Positions 42,916 through 52,551 of a DNA stretch of 64,000 nt are shown one piece after another. The stretch is taken from contig NZ_KV467168.1 in assembly GCF_001663775.1 (NCBI RefSeq), forward strand, positions 140,858 to 204,857. The letters run 5' to 3'. The notes beneath the pieces were generated by a model. It was not told the DNA's origin and made no database searches. It saw nothing but the letters and a program-made list of their open reading frames with translations. Source of the DNA: Arthrobacter sp. B6 (GTDB lineage: Bacteria; Actinomycetota; Actinomycetes; Actinomycetales; Micrococcaceae). Position 1 is the first letter of the stretch. Each line of letters opens with the position of its first letter. The translations under genes were made by a program, and so were the position numbers.

Positions 42916-44382
42916 TTGGAGCAGGTAAACGGGCACACCTTGGCAGCGGCGCGAAAGGTGATCGCGGTGCACATCAACTACCCCAGCCGTGCAGCGCAGC
43001 GGGGGCGCACCCCTGCCCAGCCGTCCTACTTCCTCAAACCGTCGTCATCGCTCGCACTGAGCGGCAGTCCGGTGGAACGGCCGGCAGGCTGTGAACTGCT
43101 CGGATACGAGGGCGAGATCGCACTGATCATCGGCAAGGCCGCACGGCGGGTGACTGTTGAGGACGCTTGGAACCATGTAGCTTCCATCACCGCCAGCAAC
43201 GACCTGGGCGTGTACGACCTCCGCTATGCGGACAAGGGTTCCAACCTCCGGTCCAAGGGCGGCGACGGGTTTACCCCGGTGGGCCCGGCACTGATCCCGG
43301 CAGACGCCGTCAACCCCGCCCGGCTGCAGATCCGCACCTGGCACAATGGGCAGCTCGTCCAGGATGACACCACGCAGGACCTTCTCTTCCCGTTCGCGCG
43401 GCTGGTGGCTGACCTGTCCCAGCTGCTCACCCTCGAAGAGGGGGACATCATCCTCACAGGCACCCCCGCCGGCGCCTCCGTGGCCAAACCGGGGGACGTG
43501 CTGGAAGTGGAGGTGGGCACCATTGACGGCACCCTGTCAACGGGCCGCCTGGTCACCCGGGTGGAGGAAGGCACGACGCCGTTCGCTGACTTTGGTGCCG
43601 GCCCCAAGGTTGATGACCTGCAGCGTGAGGAGGCATACGGTTCAAGCGAAGCCGCCGGCATCCCCGCACCCGCACCCGCGCTGTCCCCCGAGCTCAAAGC
43701 CAAGCTGGAGAGCGTCGCCACGGCAACCCTGTCCTCACAGCTGCGCAAACGGGGCCTTAATAACGTCAGCATCGACGGCCTACAGGCCACCCGGCCGGAC
43801 CGCCGCGTTGTTGGCCTGGCCCGGACCCTGCGCTACGTGCCCAACCGTGAGGACCTGTTCAAGACCCACGGCGGCGGGTTCAACGCGCAAAAGCGCGCCA
43901 TCGACTCCGTCAACGAGGGCGAGATCCTGGTCATGGAAGCCCGCGGCGAGAAAGGCACCGGGACGGTGGGTGACATCCTTGCCCTGCGCGCCCAGGTGCG
44001 CGGCGCCGCAGCCATCATCACCGACGGCGGCGTCCGCGACTACACAGCCGTGGCCGGATTGGAGATGCCCACCTATTTTGCGAACCCGCATCCCGCAGTC
44101 CTGGGCCGCCGGCACATCCCGTGGGACACGGACATCACCATCGCCTGCGGGGGTGCCACCGTCCAGCCAGGCGACATTATCGTGGCGGACTCTGACGGCA
44201 TCCTGGTGATCCCCCCGGCCATCGCCGAGGAACTCGTGGATGACTGCATCCAGCAGGAGCAGGAAGAAGTCTTCATCTTCGAAATGGTCAAGCAGGGCAA
44301 CAGCGTGGACGGCCTCTACCCCATGAATGCTGACTGGCAGGCCCGCTACAAGGAATGGGAAGCAGGCCAAGCCAATGACTGA
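42916..44382 (+). CDS. Fusion of fumarylacetoacetate hydrolase-family (HpaG-like) and RraA-like domains
   Basis: A 488-residue two-domain enzyme. Residues 15-225 are an FAH-family domain (GYEGEIALIIGKAARRVTVE, SNDLGVYDLRYADKGSN, TPVGPALIP, ILTGTPAGASV), as in the HpaG isomerase/decarboxylase of homoprotocatechuate breakdown. Residues 250-480 are an RraA-like domain with GDILALRAQVRG followed by ITDGGVRDY, the aldolase/decarboxylase motif of HMG aldolase and oxaloacetate decarboxylase. Usual HpaG has two FAH halves. Here the second is replaced. It starts at a TTG after GAGGAGA and overlaps the next gene. It would convert the ring-opened acid to 2-oxohept-4-ene-1,7-dioate. Confidence 0.82.
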   Translation: MEQVNGHTLAAARKVIAVHINYPSRAAQRGRTPAQPSYFLKPSSSLALSGSPVERPAGCELLGYEGEIALIIGKAARRVTVEDAWNHVASITASNDLGVYDLRYADKGSNLRSKGGDGFTPVGPALIPADAVNPARLQIRTWHNGQLVQDDTTQDLLFPFARLVADLSQLLTLEEGDIILTGTPAGASVAKPGDVLEVEVGTIDGTLSTGRLVTRVEEGTTPFADFGAGPKVDDLQREEAYGSSEAAGIPAPAPALSPELKAKLESVATATLSSQLRKRGLNNVSIDGLQATRPDRRVVGLARTLRYVPNREDLFKTHGGGFNAQKRAIDSVNEGEILVMEARGEKGTGTVGDILALRAQVRGAAAIITDGGVRDYTAVAGLEMPTYFANPHPAVLGRRHIPWDTDITIACGGATVQPGDIIVADSDGILVIPPAIAEELVDDCIQQEQEEVFIFEMVKQGNSVDGLYPMNADWQARYKEWEAGQAND

Positions 44383-45061
44383 AACAGCGGTTACCGACCT
44401 CCCGGGTTTGACCACTGCCGGGAGTAAGTCTGAGCAGGCATACCAGGCTGTGAAAGCCAGGATCGTGGAGGGGTCCTACTCCCCCGGGTACCGGCTTGTC
44501 CTGGCCGCTATTGCCAAGGACTTGGGGTTCAGCGTGGTTCCAGTCAGGGAAGCCATCCGCCGGCTCGAAGCCGAAGGACTGGTGAAGTTCGAGCGGAACG
44601 TCGGAGCCACCGTGTCCGGGATCGACCCCACCGAGTACCTCTACACGATGCAGACGTTGAGCATTGTGGAGGGCGCTGCCACGGCGCTGTCCGCACCGCT
44701 CATTGGGGAAGCGGACATCGCCCGGGCCCGTGCCGTGAATGAGGAAATGCGCGAGTGCCTGGAGCACTTTGATCCGGTGCGCTTCACCCGGCTGAACCAG
44801 GACTTCCACAGCGTCCTGTTCGAACACTGCCCCAACCCGCACATCCTGGACCTGGTGCACCGGGGCTGGAACCGGCTCGCCTCGCTCCGGTCCTCCACCT
44901 TCCGCTTCGTCCCCGGCCGGGCCCGTGCGTCCGTGGACGAGCATGAAGCACTCCTGCAGCTCATCGAAGCCAGTGCGGACGCCGATGAGATCGAGAAGGC
45001 TGCACGGAGGCACCGGTCCGCGACCCTGGATGCCTACCTGAGCCAAGCCAAAACTGTCTGA
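44375..45061 (+). CDS. GntR-family regulator (FCD subfamily) of the hpa cluster
   Basis: A 228-residue regulator: winged helix at residues 18-85 (LAAIAKDLGFSVVPVREAIR, then GLVKFERNVGATVSGI) and FCD domain at 90-225 with RLNQDFHSVLFEHCPN and VDEHEALLQLIEAS holding the ligand histidines. The ATG overlaps the end of the FAH-RraA gene. Its position inside the operon, together with palindromes of the TCGTATACGA type in the divergent promoter region, points to control of both directions in response to a pathway acid such as hydroxyphenylacetate. Confidence 0.84.
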   Translation: MTETAVTDLPGLTTAGSKSEQAYQAVKARIVEGSYSPGYRLVLAAIAKDLGFSVVPVREAIRRLEAEGLVKFERNVGATVSGIDPTEYLYTMQTLSIVEGAATALSAPLIGEADIARARAVNEEMRECLEHFDPVRFTRLNQDFHSVLFEHCPNPHILDLVHRGWNRLASLRSSTFRFVPGRARASVDEHEALLQLIEASADADEIEKAARRHRSATLDAYLSQAKTV

Positions 45062-45104
45062 CCGATCCCCCAAGTAGCCACACCAAGCAGTAAAGGAAAC
45101 AACA

Positions 45105-46646
45105 ATGACGTTCACTGCCCCGGAAACCAAGACGCATTACATCCCGCAGGACCTGCCCACCCATATCCAGCACTACATCAACGGCCAGTTCGTTGACTCC
45201 GTCGGCGGCAAGACCTTCGACGTTCTGGACCCTGTCTCCAACAGCAACTACGCCACCGCCGCGGCCGGTCAGAAGGAAGACATCGACCTCGCCGTCGCTG
45301 CCGCCCGCGAAGCGTTTACCAGCGGTCCGTGGCCGAAGATGAAGCCCCGCGAACGCGCCCGCGTCCTGAACAAAATCGCCGACGCCGTCGAAGCGCAGGA
45401 GGCCCGGCTCGCCGAGCTGGAAACCTTCGACACCGGCCTGCCCATCACCCAGGCCAAGGGCCAGGCGCTGCGCGCCGCGGAGAACTTCCGGTTCTTCGCG
45501 GACCTGATCGTGGCGCAGTTCGATGACGCCATGAAGGTCCCGGGCTCGCAGATCAACTACGTGAACCGCAAGCCGATCGGCGTCGCCGGCCTCATCACAC
45601 CGTGGAACACCCCGTTCATGCTGGAGTCATGGAAGCTCGCCCCGGCCCTGGCCACGGGCAACACCGTGGTCCTCAAGCCCGCCGAGTTCACCCCGCTCTC
45701 CGCTTCGCTGTGGGCCACCATCTTCAAGGACGCCGGCCTGCCCGACGGCGTGTTCAACCTGGTCAACGGCCTGGGCGAGGAAGCCGGTGACGCGCTGGTC
45801 AAGCACCCGGACGTGCCGCTGATCTCCTTCACCGGCGAGACCACCACCGGGCAGACGATCTTCCGCAACGCGGCCGCGAACCTCAAGGGCCTGTCCATGG
45901 AGCTTGGCGGCAAGTCACCCTGCGTGGTGTTCGCCGATGCCGACCTGGACGCCGCGATCGACTCGGCCCTGTTCGGCGTGTTCTCCCTCAACGGCGAACG
46001 CTGCACGGCCGGTTCCCGCATCCTCGTAGAGCGCGGCATCTACGACGAGTTCTGCGAAAAGTACGCCGCCCGGGCAAAGAGCATCGTGGTCGGTGACCCG
46101 CACGATCCCAAGACCGAAGTGGGTGCCCTGGTCCACCCAGAGCACTACGAGAAAGTGGCCTCGTACGTGGAGATCGGCAAGTCCGAAGGCCGGCTCCTGG
46201 CTGGCGGCGGACGGCCCGAGGGACTCCCGGAAGGCAACTACATCGCACCCACGGTGTTTGCCGACGTCTCCCCCGACGCCCGGATCTTCCAGGAGGAGAT
46301 CTTCGGCCCCGTGGTTGCGATCACGCCGTTCGAGAACGACGACGAGGCCCTGGCCCTGGCGAACAACACCCGTTACGGTCTGGCGGCCTACATATGGACC
46401 CAGAACCTGACCAGGGCGCACAACTTCTCCCAGAACGTGGAGGCCGGGATGGTGTGGCTGAACAGCCACAACGTCCGTGACCTGCGCACCCCGTTCGGCG
46501 GCGTCAAAGCATCGGGCCTGGGCCACGAAGGCGGCTACCGCTCCATCGATTTCTATACCGACCAGCAGGCCGTGCACATTACCCTCGGCAGCGTCCACAC
46601 TCCCAAGTTCGGCAGCATCGAAGACTCTGCGGCCAACGAGGGCTAA
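45105..46646 (+). CDS. hpaE: 5-carboxymethyl-2-hydroxymuconate semialdehyde dehydrogenase
   Basis: A 513-residue aldehyde dehydrogenase with IQHYINGQFVDSVGGKTFDV, GVAGLITPWNTPFMLESWKL, the catalytic Glu in MELGGKSPCVVFADA and Cys in NGERCTAGSRILVERGIYDE. The sequence LNSHNVRDLRTPFGGVKASG is characteristic of HpaE. It oxidises the semialdehyde from ring cleavage of homoprotocatechuate with NAD. The dioxygenase gene follows 39 bases later, and AAGGAAAC precedes its ATG. Confidence 0.9.
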   Translation: MTFTAPETKTHYIPQDLPTHIQHYINGQFVDSVGGKTFDVLDPVSNSNYATAAAGQKEDIDLAVAAAREAFTSGPWPKMKPRERARVLNKIADAVEAQEARLAELETFDTGLPITQAKGQALRAAENFRFFADLIVAQFDDAMKVPGSQINYVNRKPIGVAGLITPWNTPFMLESWKLAPALATGNTVVLKPAEFTPLSASLWATIFKDAGLPDGVFNLVNGLGEEAGDALVKHPDVPLISFTGETTTGQTIFRNAAANLKGLSMELGGKSPCVVFADADLDAAIDSALFGVFSLNGERCTAGSRILVERGIYDEFCEKYAARAKSIVVGDPHDPKTEVGALVHPEHYEKVASYVEIGKSEGRLLAGGGRPEGLPEGNYIAPTVFADVSPDARIFQEEIFGPVVAITPFENDDEALALANNTRYGLAAYIWTQNLTRAHNFSQNVEAGMVWLNSHNVRDLRTPFGGVKASGLGHEGGYRSIDFYTDQQAVHITLGSVHTPKFGSIEDSAANEG

Positions 46647-46685
46647 GAAGTACTCCCCTTACCTGCTCAAAGAAGAGAGAACATC

Positions 46686-47771
46686 ATGACCAACTTTGTC
46701 CCCACCCCCACCGTCCCCGCCCCGGACATCGTCCGCTGCGCCTACATGGAAATCGTGGTCACCGACCTCGCCAAATCCCGCGCGTTCTATGTAGACCTGC
46801 TGGGCCTGCACGTCACCGAGGAAGACGAGAACAACATCTACCTGCGCTCCCTCGAGGAGTTCATCCACCACAACCTGGTGCTTCGCAAAGGACCCGTCGC
46901 CGCCGTCGCCGCGTTCGCGTACCGGGTGAAGTCCCCCGCCGAAGTGGACGCCGCCGAGGCCTATTACAAGGAGCTCGGCTGCCGGGTGGAGCGCCGCAAG
47001 GAAGGCTTCACCAAGGGCATCGGCGACTCCGTCCGGGTCGAGGACCCGCTGGGCTTCCCCTACGAGTTCTTCTACGACGTGGAGCACGTGGAGCGCCTCA
47101 CACAGCGCTACGACCTCTACTCCGCCGGCGAACTGGTCCGCCTGGACCACTTCAACCAGGTCACCCCGGATGTCCCCCGCGGCCGCAAATACCTCGAGGA
47201 CCTCGGCTTCCGCGTCTCCGAGGACATCCAGGACTCCGACGGCGTCACGTACGCCGCGTGGATGCACCGCAAGCAGACCGTCCACGACACCGCCCTCACC
47301 GGCGGGAACGGCCCGCGCATGCACCATGTCGCGTTCGCTACCCACGAGAAGCACAACATCATCCAGATCTGCGACAAGATGGGCGCCCTGCGGATCAGTG
47401 ACCGGATCGAACGCGGCCCCGGCCGGCACGGCGTGTCCAACGCCTTCTACCTCTACATCCTGGACCCCGACGGCCACCGCATCGAGATCTACACCCAGGA
47501 CTACTACACCGGGGACCCCGACAACCCCACCATCACCTGGGACGTCCACGACAACCAGCGCCGCGACTGGTGGGGCAACCCCGTGGTCCCCTCCTGGTAC
47601 ACCGAAGCCTCCCTCGTCCTGGACCTCGACGGCAACCCGCAGCCCGTCATCGAGCGCGAGGAAAAGAGCGAAATGGCCGTCACCGTCGGCGCCGACGGAT
47701 TCTCCTACACCCGCAAGGACGGAGCCCCCGAAGAGGACCGGACCGGCTTCAAGCTCGGCGCTCAACTCTAG
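46686..47771 (+). CDS. hpaD: Homoprotocatechuate (3,4-dihydroxyphenylacetate) 2,3-dioxygenase
   Basis: A 361-residue extradiol dioxygenase made of two VOC units. The metal ligands are His155 (VRLDHFNQV), His214 (RMHHVAFA) and Glu267 (HRIEIYTQDYY), the same numbers as in the Mn enzyme MndD of Arthrobacter globiformis and the Fe enzyme of Brevibacterium fuscum. It opens the ring of homoprotocatechuate next to the hydroxyls to give 5-carboxymethyl-2-hydroxymuconate semialdehyde. Whether this copy prefers manganese or iron cannot be decided from the first-shell ligands. A weak hairpin follows before hpaH. Confidence 0.95.
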   Translation: MTNFVPTPTVPAPDIVRCAYMEIVVTDLAKSRAFYVDLLGLHVTEEDENNIYLRSLEEFIHHNLVLRKGPVAAVAAFAYRVKSPAEVDAAEAYYKELGCRVERRKEGFTKGIGDSVRVEDPLGFPYEFFYDVEHVERLTQRYDLYSAGELVRLDHFNQVTPDVPRGRKYLEDLGFRVSEDIQDSDGVTYAAWMHRKQTVHDTALTGGNGPRMHHVAFATHEKHNIIQICDKMGALRISDRIERGPGRHGVSNAFYLYILDPDGHRIEIYTQDYYTGDPDNPTITWDVHDNQRRDWWGNPVVPSWYTEASLVLDLDGNPQPVIEREEKSEMAVTVGADGFSYTRKDGAPEEDRTGFKLGAQL

Positions 47772-47778
47772 GCAAGGC

Positions 47779-47816
47779 AGCGGCCGGTCCCGCACTACTT
47801 TGCGTGGCCGGCCGCT
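47779..47816 (+). terminator. Weak hairpin between hpaD and hpaH
   Basis: AGCGGCCGG (47779-47787) pairs with CCGGCCGCT (47808-47816) around a 20-base loop, followed by TTC. It may lower rather than end transcription, because the following genes belong to the same pathway. Confidence 0.5.
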
Positions 47817-47860
47817 TTCATCACGAACTGACCGCCCCATCCCCTTGAGGAGCGCTACGC

Positions 47861-48646
47861 ATGCTTGACCCGAAGACGATTGAGGCCATCGCCGATGAAT
47901 TGGTGGAAGCCGGGCGTTCCCGCACGCCGGTGCCGCGCCTGACTTCCCGGTACCCGGAGATGACGGTGGAGGACTCCTATGCCGTGCAGCAGTTGTGGCG
48001 GCGGCGGAACGAGGAGGCCGGGCGGACCCTGGTGGGCCGGAAGATCGGCCTCACGTCCAAGGCGATGCAGGCCGCCACCGGCATCACCGAACCGGACTAC
48101 GGTGCCATCTTCGATGACATGGTGCTCGAAACCGGCTGTTCCGTGGACTGGGACAAGTACACGCATCCGCGGGTTGAGGTGGAGCTTGCGTTTGTGTTGA
48201 AGGACGCGCTCAAAGGCCCGGGCTGCAGCATCTTCGATGTCCTGAAGGCCACCGACTACGTGGTTCCGGCCCTGGAGATCCTGGACTCGCGGATCGAGAT
48301 GGAGGGCCGGACCATCGTGGATACCATCGCGGACAACGCGGCAATGGGCGCCATGGTGATCGGCGGCAACCCGGTAAAGCCCGACGCCGTGGACCTCCGC
48401 TGGGTCTCCGCCATCCTCTACAAGAACCAGACCGTTGAGGAAACCGGTGTAGCCGCCGGCGTCCTGGACCACCCCGCCAACGGCGTCCACTGGCTGGCCA
48501 ACAAGATCGCCGCCCACGGAGACGGCATGAAAGCCGGCGACATCATCCTCGCCGGATCCTTCACCCGGCCCATGTGGGTCTACAAGGGTGACACCGTCCA
48601 TGCCGACTACGGACCCCTCGGGAGTGTCACATGCCGCTTCGAATAG
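47861..48646 (+). CDS. hpaH: 2-oxohept-4-ene-1,7-dioate hydratase
   Basis: A 261-residue FAH-superfamily hydratase with [18 protein letters not shown] near residue 58, [14 protein letters not shown] with metal glutamates near 103-107, and the end [20 protein letters not shown]. It adds water to 2-oxohept-4-ene-1,7-dioate to give the 4-hydroxy acid that HpaI cleaves. Its stop lies 16 bases inside the next gene, so the two are translated together. GAGGAG precedes the ATG. Confidence 0.9.
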   Translation: MLDPKTIEAIADELVEAGRSRTPVPRLTSRYPEMTVEDSYAVQQLWRRRNEEAGRTLVGRKIGLTSKAMQAATGITEPDYGAIFDDMVLETGCSVDWDKYTHPRVEVELAFVLKDALKGPGCSIFDVLKATDYVVPALEILDSRIEMEGRTIVDTIADNAAMGAMVIGGNPVKPDAVDLRWVSAILYKNQTVEETGVAAGVLDHPANGVHWLANKIAAHGDGMKAGDIILAGSFTRPMWVYKGDTVHADYGPLGSVTCRFE

Positions 48647-49446
48647 ACGACACCTTCCGCGACGCGCTCCGCAATCAAAACGGTAAAGCAGGCCGTCCGC
48701 TGGCCGGGATGTGGGTGTGCTCCGGCAGCCCGCTCGTCGCCGAACTCTGTGCCGGCTCCGGCCTGGACTGGCTCCTGGTCGACGCCGAGCACAGCCCCAA
48801 CGGGCTTGAGTCCATCCTTGCCCAGCTGCAGGCCATCCACGGTTACCCGGTCCACACCCTGGTGCGGCCGCCGGTGAACGACACAGTGGTGATCAAGCAG
48901 TACCTGGACCTGGGCGTGCAGAACCTGCTCATCCCCATGGTCAACTCCTCGGCGGAGGCTGAGGCCGCGGTGGCGGCGACGCGCTACCCGCCCCACGGCG
49001 TCCGCGGGGTGGGGTCTGCCCTGGCCCGCGCGGCCCGCTGGAACCGGGTCCCGGACTACCTGGCCCGGGCCAGCGAGACTATCAGCGTCACCGTCCAGAT
49101 CGAATCGACGGCGGCCGTGGACGCCGTCGAGGACATCCTTAAGGTGGACGGCGTCGACGCCGTCTTCATCGGCCCCTCCGACCTCGCCGCGTCCATGGGC
49201 CTGCTGGGACAGCAGGAACACCCCGAGGTGCGCGCCGCCGTCGAACATTGCCTCACTGCCGCCAGGAAAGCTGGCAAACCGGCAGGGGTCAACGCCTTCA
49301 ACCCGGACACCGCACGCCACTACCTGGACAACGGTGCCAACTTCATCCTGGTGGGCGCCGACGTCTCGTTGCTGGCCCGCGGCTCCGAAGCCCTCGCCGC
49401 ACAGTACATCAAACCGTCCGACGGCGAAGCCCCCGCCAGCTACTGA
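48631..49446 (+). CDS. hpaI: 4-hydroxy-2-oxoheptane-1,7-dioate aldolase
   Basis: A 271-residue class II aldolase of the HpaI/HpcH family: WLLVDAEHSPNGLESI with the general-base His near residue 53, VRPPVNDTVVIKQYLDLGVQ, the metal Glu in VQIESTAAV, and VFIGPSDLAASMG. It cleaves the hydroxy acid to pyruvate and succinic semialdehyde. The next gene encodes the dehydrogenase for the latter product. The start overlaps hpaH. Confidence 0.92.
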   Translation: MPLRIDDTFRDALRNQNGKAGRPLAGMWVCSGSPLVAELCAGSGLDWLLVDAEHSPNGLESILAQLQAIHGYPVHTLVRPPVNDTVVIKQYLDLGVQNLLIPMVNSSAEAEAAVAATRYPPHGVRGVGSALARAARWNRVPDYLARASETISVTVQIESTAAVDAVEDILKVDGVDAVFIGPSDLAASMGLLGQQEHPEVRAAVEHCLTAARKAGKPAGVNAFNPDTARHYLDNGANFILVGADVSLLARGSEALAAQYIKPSDGEAPASY

Positions 49447-49468
49447 CATTCTTTTTAGGACTTCTCTT

Positions 49469-50977
49469 ATGACTGCTATATCTGCTGTGACCACCTCTTC
49501 CGCCTCCCCCCAGCGTGAAGCGGCGCTGCTTGCGTCCGTGCCTACCGGCCTGCTGATCGGCGGGCAGTGGCGCGAAGCGTCCGACGGCGGCACATTCGAC
49601 GTTCATGACCCCGCCACCGGGAAGGTGATCGCCACCCTCGCCTCAGCCACCAGCGAAGACGCCGTCGCGGCGCTCGACGCCGCCGACGCCGTGCAGGCCT
49701 CCTGGGCCAGGACCGCCCCGCGTGTGCGGGCGGAGATCCTGCGCCGGGCGTTTGACCTGGTGACCGAACGGGCCGAGGACTTTGCCCTGCTGATGACCCT
49801 GGAGATGGGCAAACCCCTCGCCGAAGCCCGCGGCGAAGTCGCCTACGGCGCGGAGTTCCTGCGCTGGTTCTCCGAAGAAACCGCCCGGGACTACGGCCGC
49901 TACCTCACCTCCCCTGAGGGAAAGAACAAGATCCTGGTCCAGCACAAGCCCGTGGGCCCGTGCCTGCTCATCACGCCGTGGAACTTCCCGCTGGCGATGG
50001 CCACCCGCAAGGTAGCGCCAGCAGTGGCGGCCGGCTGCACCATGGTCCTCAAACCCGCGAAGCTGACTCCCCTGACTTCGCAGCTGTTTGCGCAGACCAT
50101 GCTGGAGGCCGGGCTGCCCGCCGGAGTCCTGAACGTCGTCTCCTCCTCCAGCGCGTCCGGGATCTCCGGACCGCTGCTGAAGGACTCCCGGCTGCGGAAG
50201 GTCTCCTTCACCGGCTCCACCCCGGTCGGCAAACGCCTCATGGCCGACGCGGCGCAGAACGTGCTGCGGACCTCGATGGAGCTCGGCGGCAACGCACCCT
50301 TCATCGTGTTCGAGGACGCCGACCTCGATGCCGCCGTCGAAGGTGCCATGGCCGCCAAAATGCGGAACATGGGCGAAGCCTGCACCGCCGCCAACCGCTT
50401 CCTTGTCCACGAATCCGTGGCACAGGAGTTCACCCAAAAGTTCGCCAGCGCCATGGCCGCCCTGACCACTGGCCGCGGCACCGACCCCGCCACCCAGGTA
50501 GGGCCGTTGATCGATGGCGGTGCCCGCGAGGACGTGCACGCCCTGGTGAGCGCCGCCGTCGCCGCCGGAGCAGTTGCCGTGACCGGCGGCAAACCGGTGG
50601 ATGGGCCCGGCTACTTCTACCAGCCGACGGTGCTCGGCAATGTGCCAAACGGTGCCGAGATCCTGGGCCAGGAAATCTTCGGACCCGTCGCCCCGGTCAC
50701 GACGTTCGCTACCGAGGCTGACGCCATCCGCCTCGCCAATGCCAGCGAATACGGCCTCGCGTCCTACATCTACAGCCGCGACTTCAACCGGCTCTTGCGG
50801 ATGGCCGAACAGATCGAATTCGGCCTGGTCGGCTTCAACGCCGGCGTCATCTCCAACGCCGCCGCCCCCTTCGGCGGGGTCAAGCAATCAGGCCTCGGCC
50901 GCGAAGGCGGAACCGAAGGCATCGCCGAATACACCACCACCCAATACATCGGCATCGCCGACCCCTACGCCCGCTGA
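49469..50977 (+). CDS. gabD: Succinate-semialdehyde dehydrogenase
   Basis: A 502-residue aldehyde dehydrogenase with LITPWNFPLAMATRKVAPAV, catalytic Glu in SMELGGNAPFIVFEDAD and Cys in GEACTAANRFLV, and the tail FGGVKQSGLGREGGTEGIAE usual for this activity. It follows hpaI by 22 bases and completes the pathway by turning succinic semialdehyde into succinate for the citric acid cycle. The ATG at 49469 gives the right domain length. The longer open frame reaches back into hpaI. Confidence 0.87.
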   Translation: MTAISAVTTSSASPQREAALLASVPTGLLIGGQWREASDGGTFDVHDPATGKVIATLASATSEDAVAALDAADAVQASWARTAPRVRAEILRRAFDLVTERAEDFALLMTLEMGKPLAEARGEVAYGAEFLRWFSEETARDYGRYLTSPEGKNKILVQHKPVGPCLLITPWNFPLAMATRKVAPAVAAGCTMVLKPAKLTPLTSQLFAQTMLEAGLPAGVLNVVSSSSASGISGPLLKDSRLRKVSFTGSTPVGKRLMADAAQNVLRTSMELGGNAPFIVFEDADLDAAVEGAMAAKMRNMGEACTAANRFLVHESVAQEFTQKFASAMAALTTGRGTDPATQVGPLIDGGAREDVHALVSAAVAAGAVAVTGGKPVDGPGYFYQPTVLGNVPNGAEILGQEIFGPVAPVTTFATEADAIRLANASEYGLASYIYSRDFNRLLRMAEQIEFGLVGFNAGVISNAAAPFGGVKQSGLGREGGTEGIAEYTTTQYIGIADPYAR

Positions 50978-51128
50978 CCTAATCACCTCGATCATCCGGG
51001 GTCTTGTCGTTCTCCCTCCTGCGACAAGAGGCCTTCGCAAGGCAAGCAACTCGCAGTCAACGAAACTGCGGATAATCCGTCCAGCCATTCCGGCTGCACT
51101 CAAACGACTACTCGAAGTGGAGTATCTC

Positions 51129-52538
51129 TTGGAATCTTATGATGCGCTTCTCGCGTCCATCACCCCGTCGTTCGGCCCCACGAAAACCATCCTTAACCCG
51201 GCAACGGGCGAGACGGTGGGCGAAGCTCCCCTTCATGATCTCGAATACCTGGAGAACGCTGTTGCCGCTGCTGTCGCGGCCCAGCCGGCATGGGCTGCGT
51301 TGGGACACGAAGGCCGCTCCGCTGCGCTTCTGAAGGCAGCCGACGCCGTCGAACGCTCCGCCGAAGAGCTCGCGCAGCTGCTCTCCCGCGAGCAGGGCAA
51401 ACCGCTGAACGGGCCCAACGCCCGCTTCGAAGTCGGGGCCTGCGCTGCTTGGCTCCGCGCAGCCGCCACCATCCCGCTGGAGGCGGAAACCATCGTGGAT
51501 GACGGCCAGACCCGCGCCGAACTGCATTACAAGCCCATCGGCGTCGTCGGGGCCATCGGTCCGTGGAACTGGCCGATGATGATCACCGTCTGGCAGATTG
51601 CACCCGCCCTCCGCATGGGCAACGCGGCTGTGGTCAAACCCTCCGGCAACACCCCGCTGAGCGTCCTGGCCCTGATCAAGGTGATCAACGAAGAACTGCC
51701 CGAAGGTCTGCTGTCAGTGGTCTCGTGCGGCCGCGAGGTCGGCGCCCGACTGACCAACCACCCGGCCATCGGCAAGATCATGTTCACCGGCTCCACTGCT
51801 GCGGGCAAGGCCATCATCAAGTCCTCCGCCGACACGGTCAAGCGGCTCACCCTGGAGCTCGGCGGGAACGACGCCGGTATCGTCCTTCCCGACGCCGACC
51901 CGAAAGCAATTGCCGAGGATCTGTTCTGGGGCGCCTTCATCAATACCGGCCAAACCTGCGCCGCCCTCAAACGCCTCTACGTCCACGAAGACATTTACGA
52001 CGCCGTTTGCGGGGAACTCACGGCCGTGGCTGCCGCGATGCCCATGGGCAACGGCCTGGACGAGAACAACGTCCTGGGCCCCCTGCAGAACAAGTCCCAG
52101 TACGACATCGTGGCCAACCTCGTGCAGGCAGCGAAGGACTCCGGCGCCCGCATCCTTCTCGGCGGAAACCCCGACACCAGCCAGCCCGGCTACTTCTACC
52201 CCACTACCCTGGTCGCGGACATCGACAACGACAACCCGCTCGTGGCCGAAGAACAGTTCGGCCCCGCACTGCCCATCATCAAGTACAGCAGCGTCGATGA
52301 CGCCGTGGAAATGGCCAACGCCCTCGACGTCGGACTCGGCGCCTCGGTCTGGTCCTCGGACCTCCCCGCCGCCCGTGAGGTGGCAACACGGATTCAGGCC
52401 GGTTCTGTGTGGATCAACAAACACGGCGTAGTAGATCCACGCATCCCGTTCGGCGGAGCGAAGCAGTCCGGTTACGGCCTCGAGTTCGGCGTTGAAGGCC
52501 TCAAGGCTCTCGGCATTCCGCAAGTCATCAACGGCTGA
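51129..52538 (+). CDS. Aldehyde dehydrogenase, copy B
   Basis: A 469-residue aldehyde dehydrogenase of the same length as copies A and C and highly similar to them, but clearly diverged (SITPSFGPTKTILNPATGET at the front). Catalytic Glu in LELGGNDAGIVL, Cys in NTGQTCAALKRLY. It starts at a TTG with GTGGAG upstream. It lies 151 bases after gabD at the end of the hpa cluster and just before a convergent copper amine oxidase gene. A role in oxidising hydroxyphenylacetaldehyde or phenylacetaldehyde to the acid that enters the hpa pathway is the best fit. Confidence 0.84.
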   Translation: MESYDALLASITPSFGPTKTILNPATGETVGEAPLHDLEYLENAVAAAVAAQPAWAALGHEGRSAALLKAADAVERSAEELAQLLSREQGKPLNGPNARFEVGACAAWLRAAATIPLEAETIVDDGQTRAELHYKPIGVVGAIGPWNWPMMITVWQIAPALRMGNAAVVKPSGNTPLSVLALIKVINEELPEGLLSVVSCGREVGARLTNHPAIGKIMFTGSTAAGKAIIKSSADTVKRLTLELGGNDAGIVLPDADPKAIAEDLFWGAFINTGQTCAALKRLYVHEDIYDAVCGELTAVAAAMPMGNGLDENNVLGPLQNKSQYDIVANLVQAAKDSGARILLGGNPDTSQPGYFYPTTLVADIDNDNPLVAEEQFGPALPIIKYSSVDDAVEMANALDVGLGASVWSSDLPAAREVATRIQAGSVWINKHGVVDPRIPFGGAKQSGYGLEFGVEGLKALGIPQVING

Positions 52539-52551
52539 AGCTTCCTGTAGC

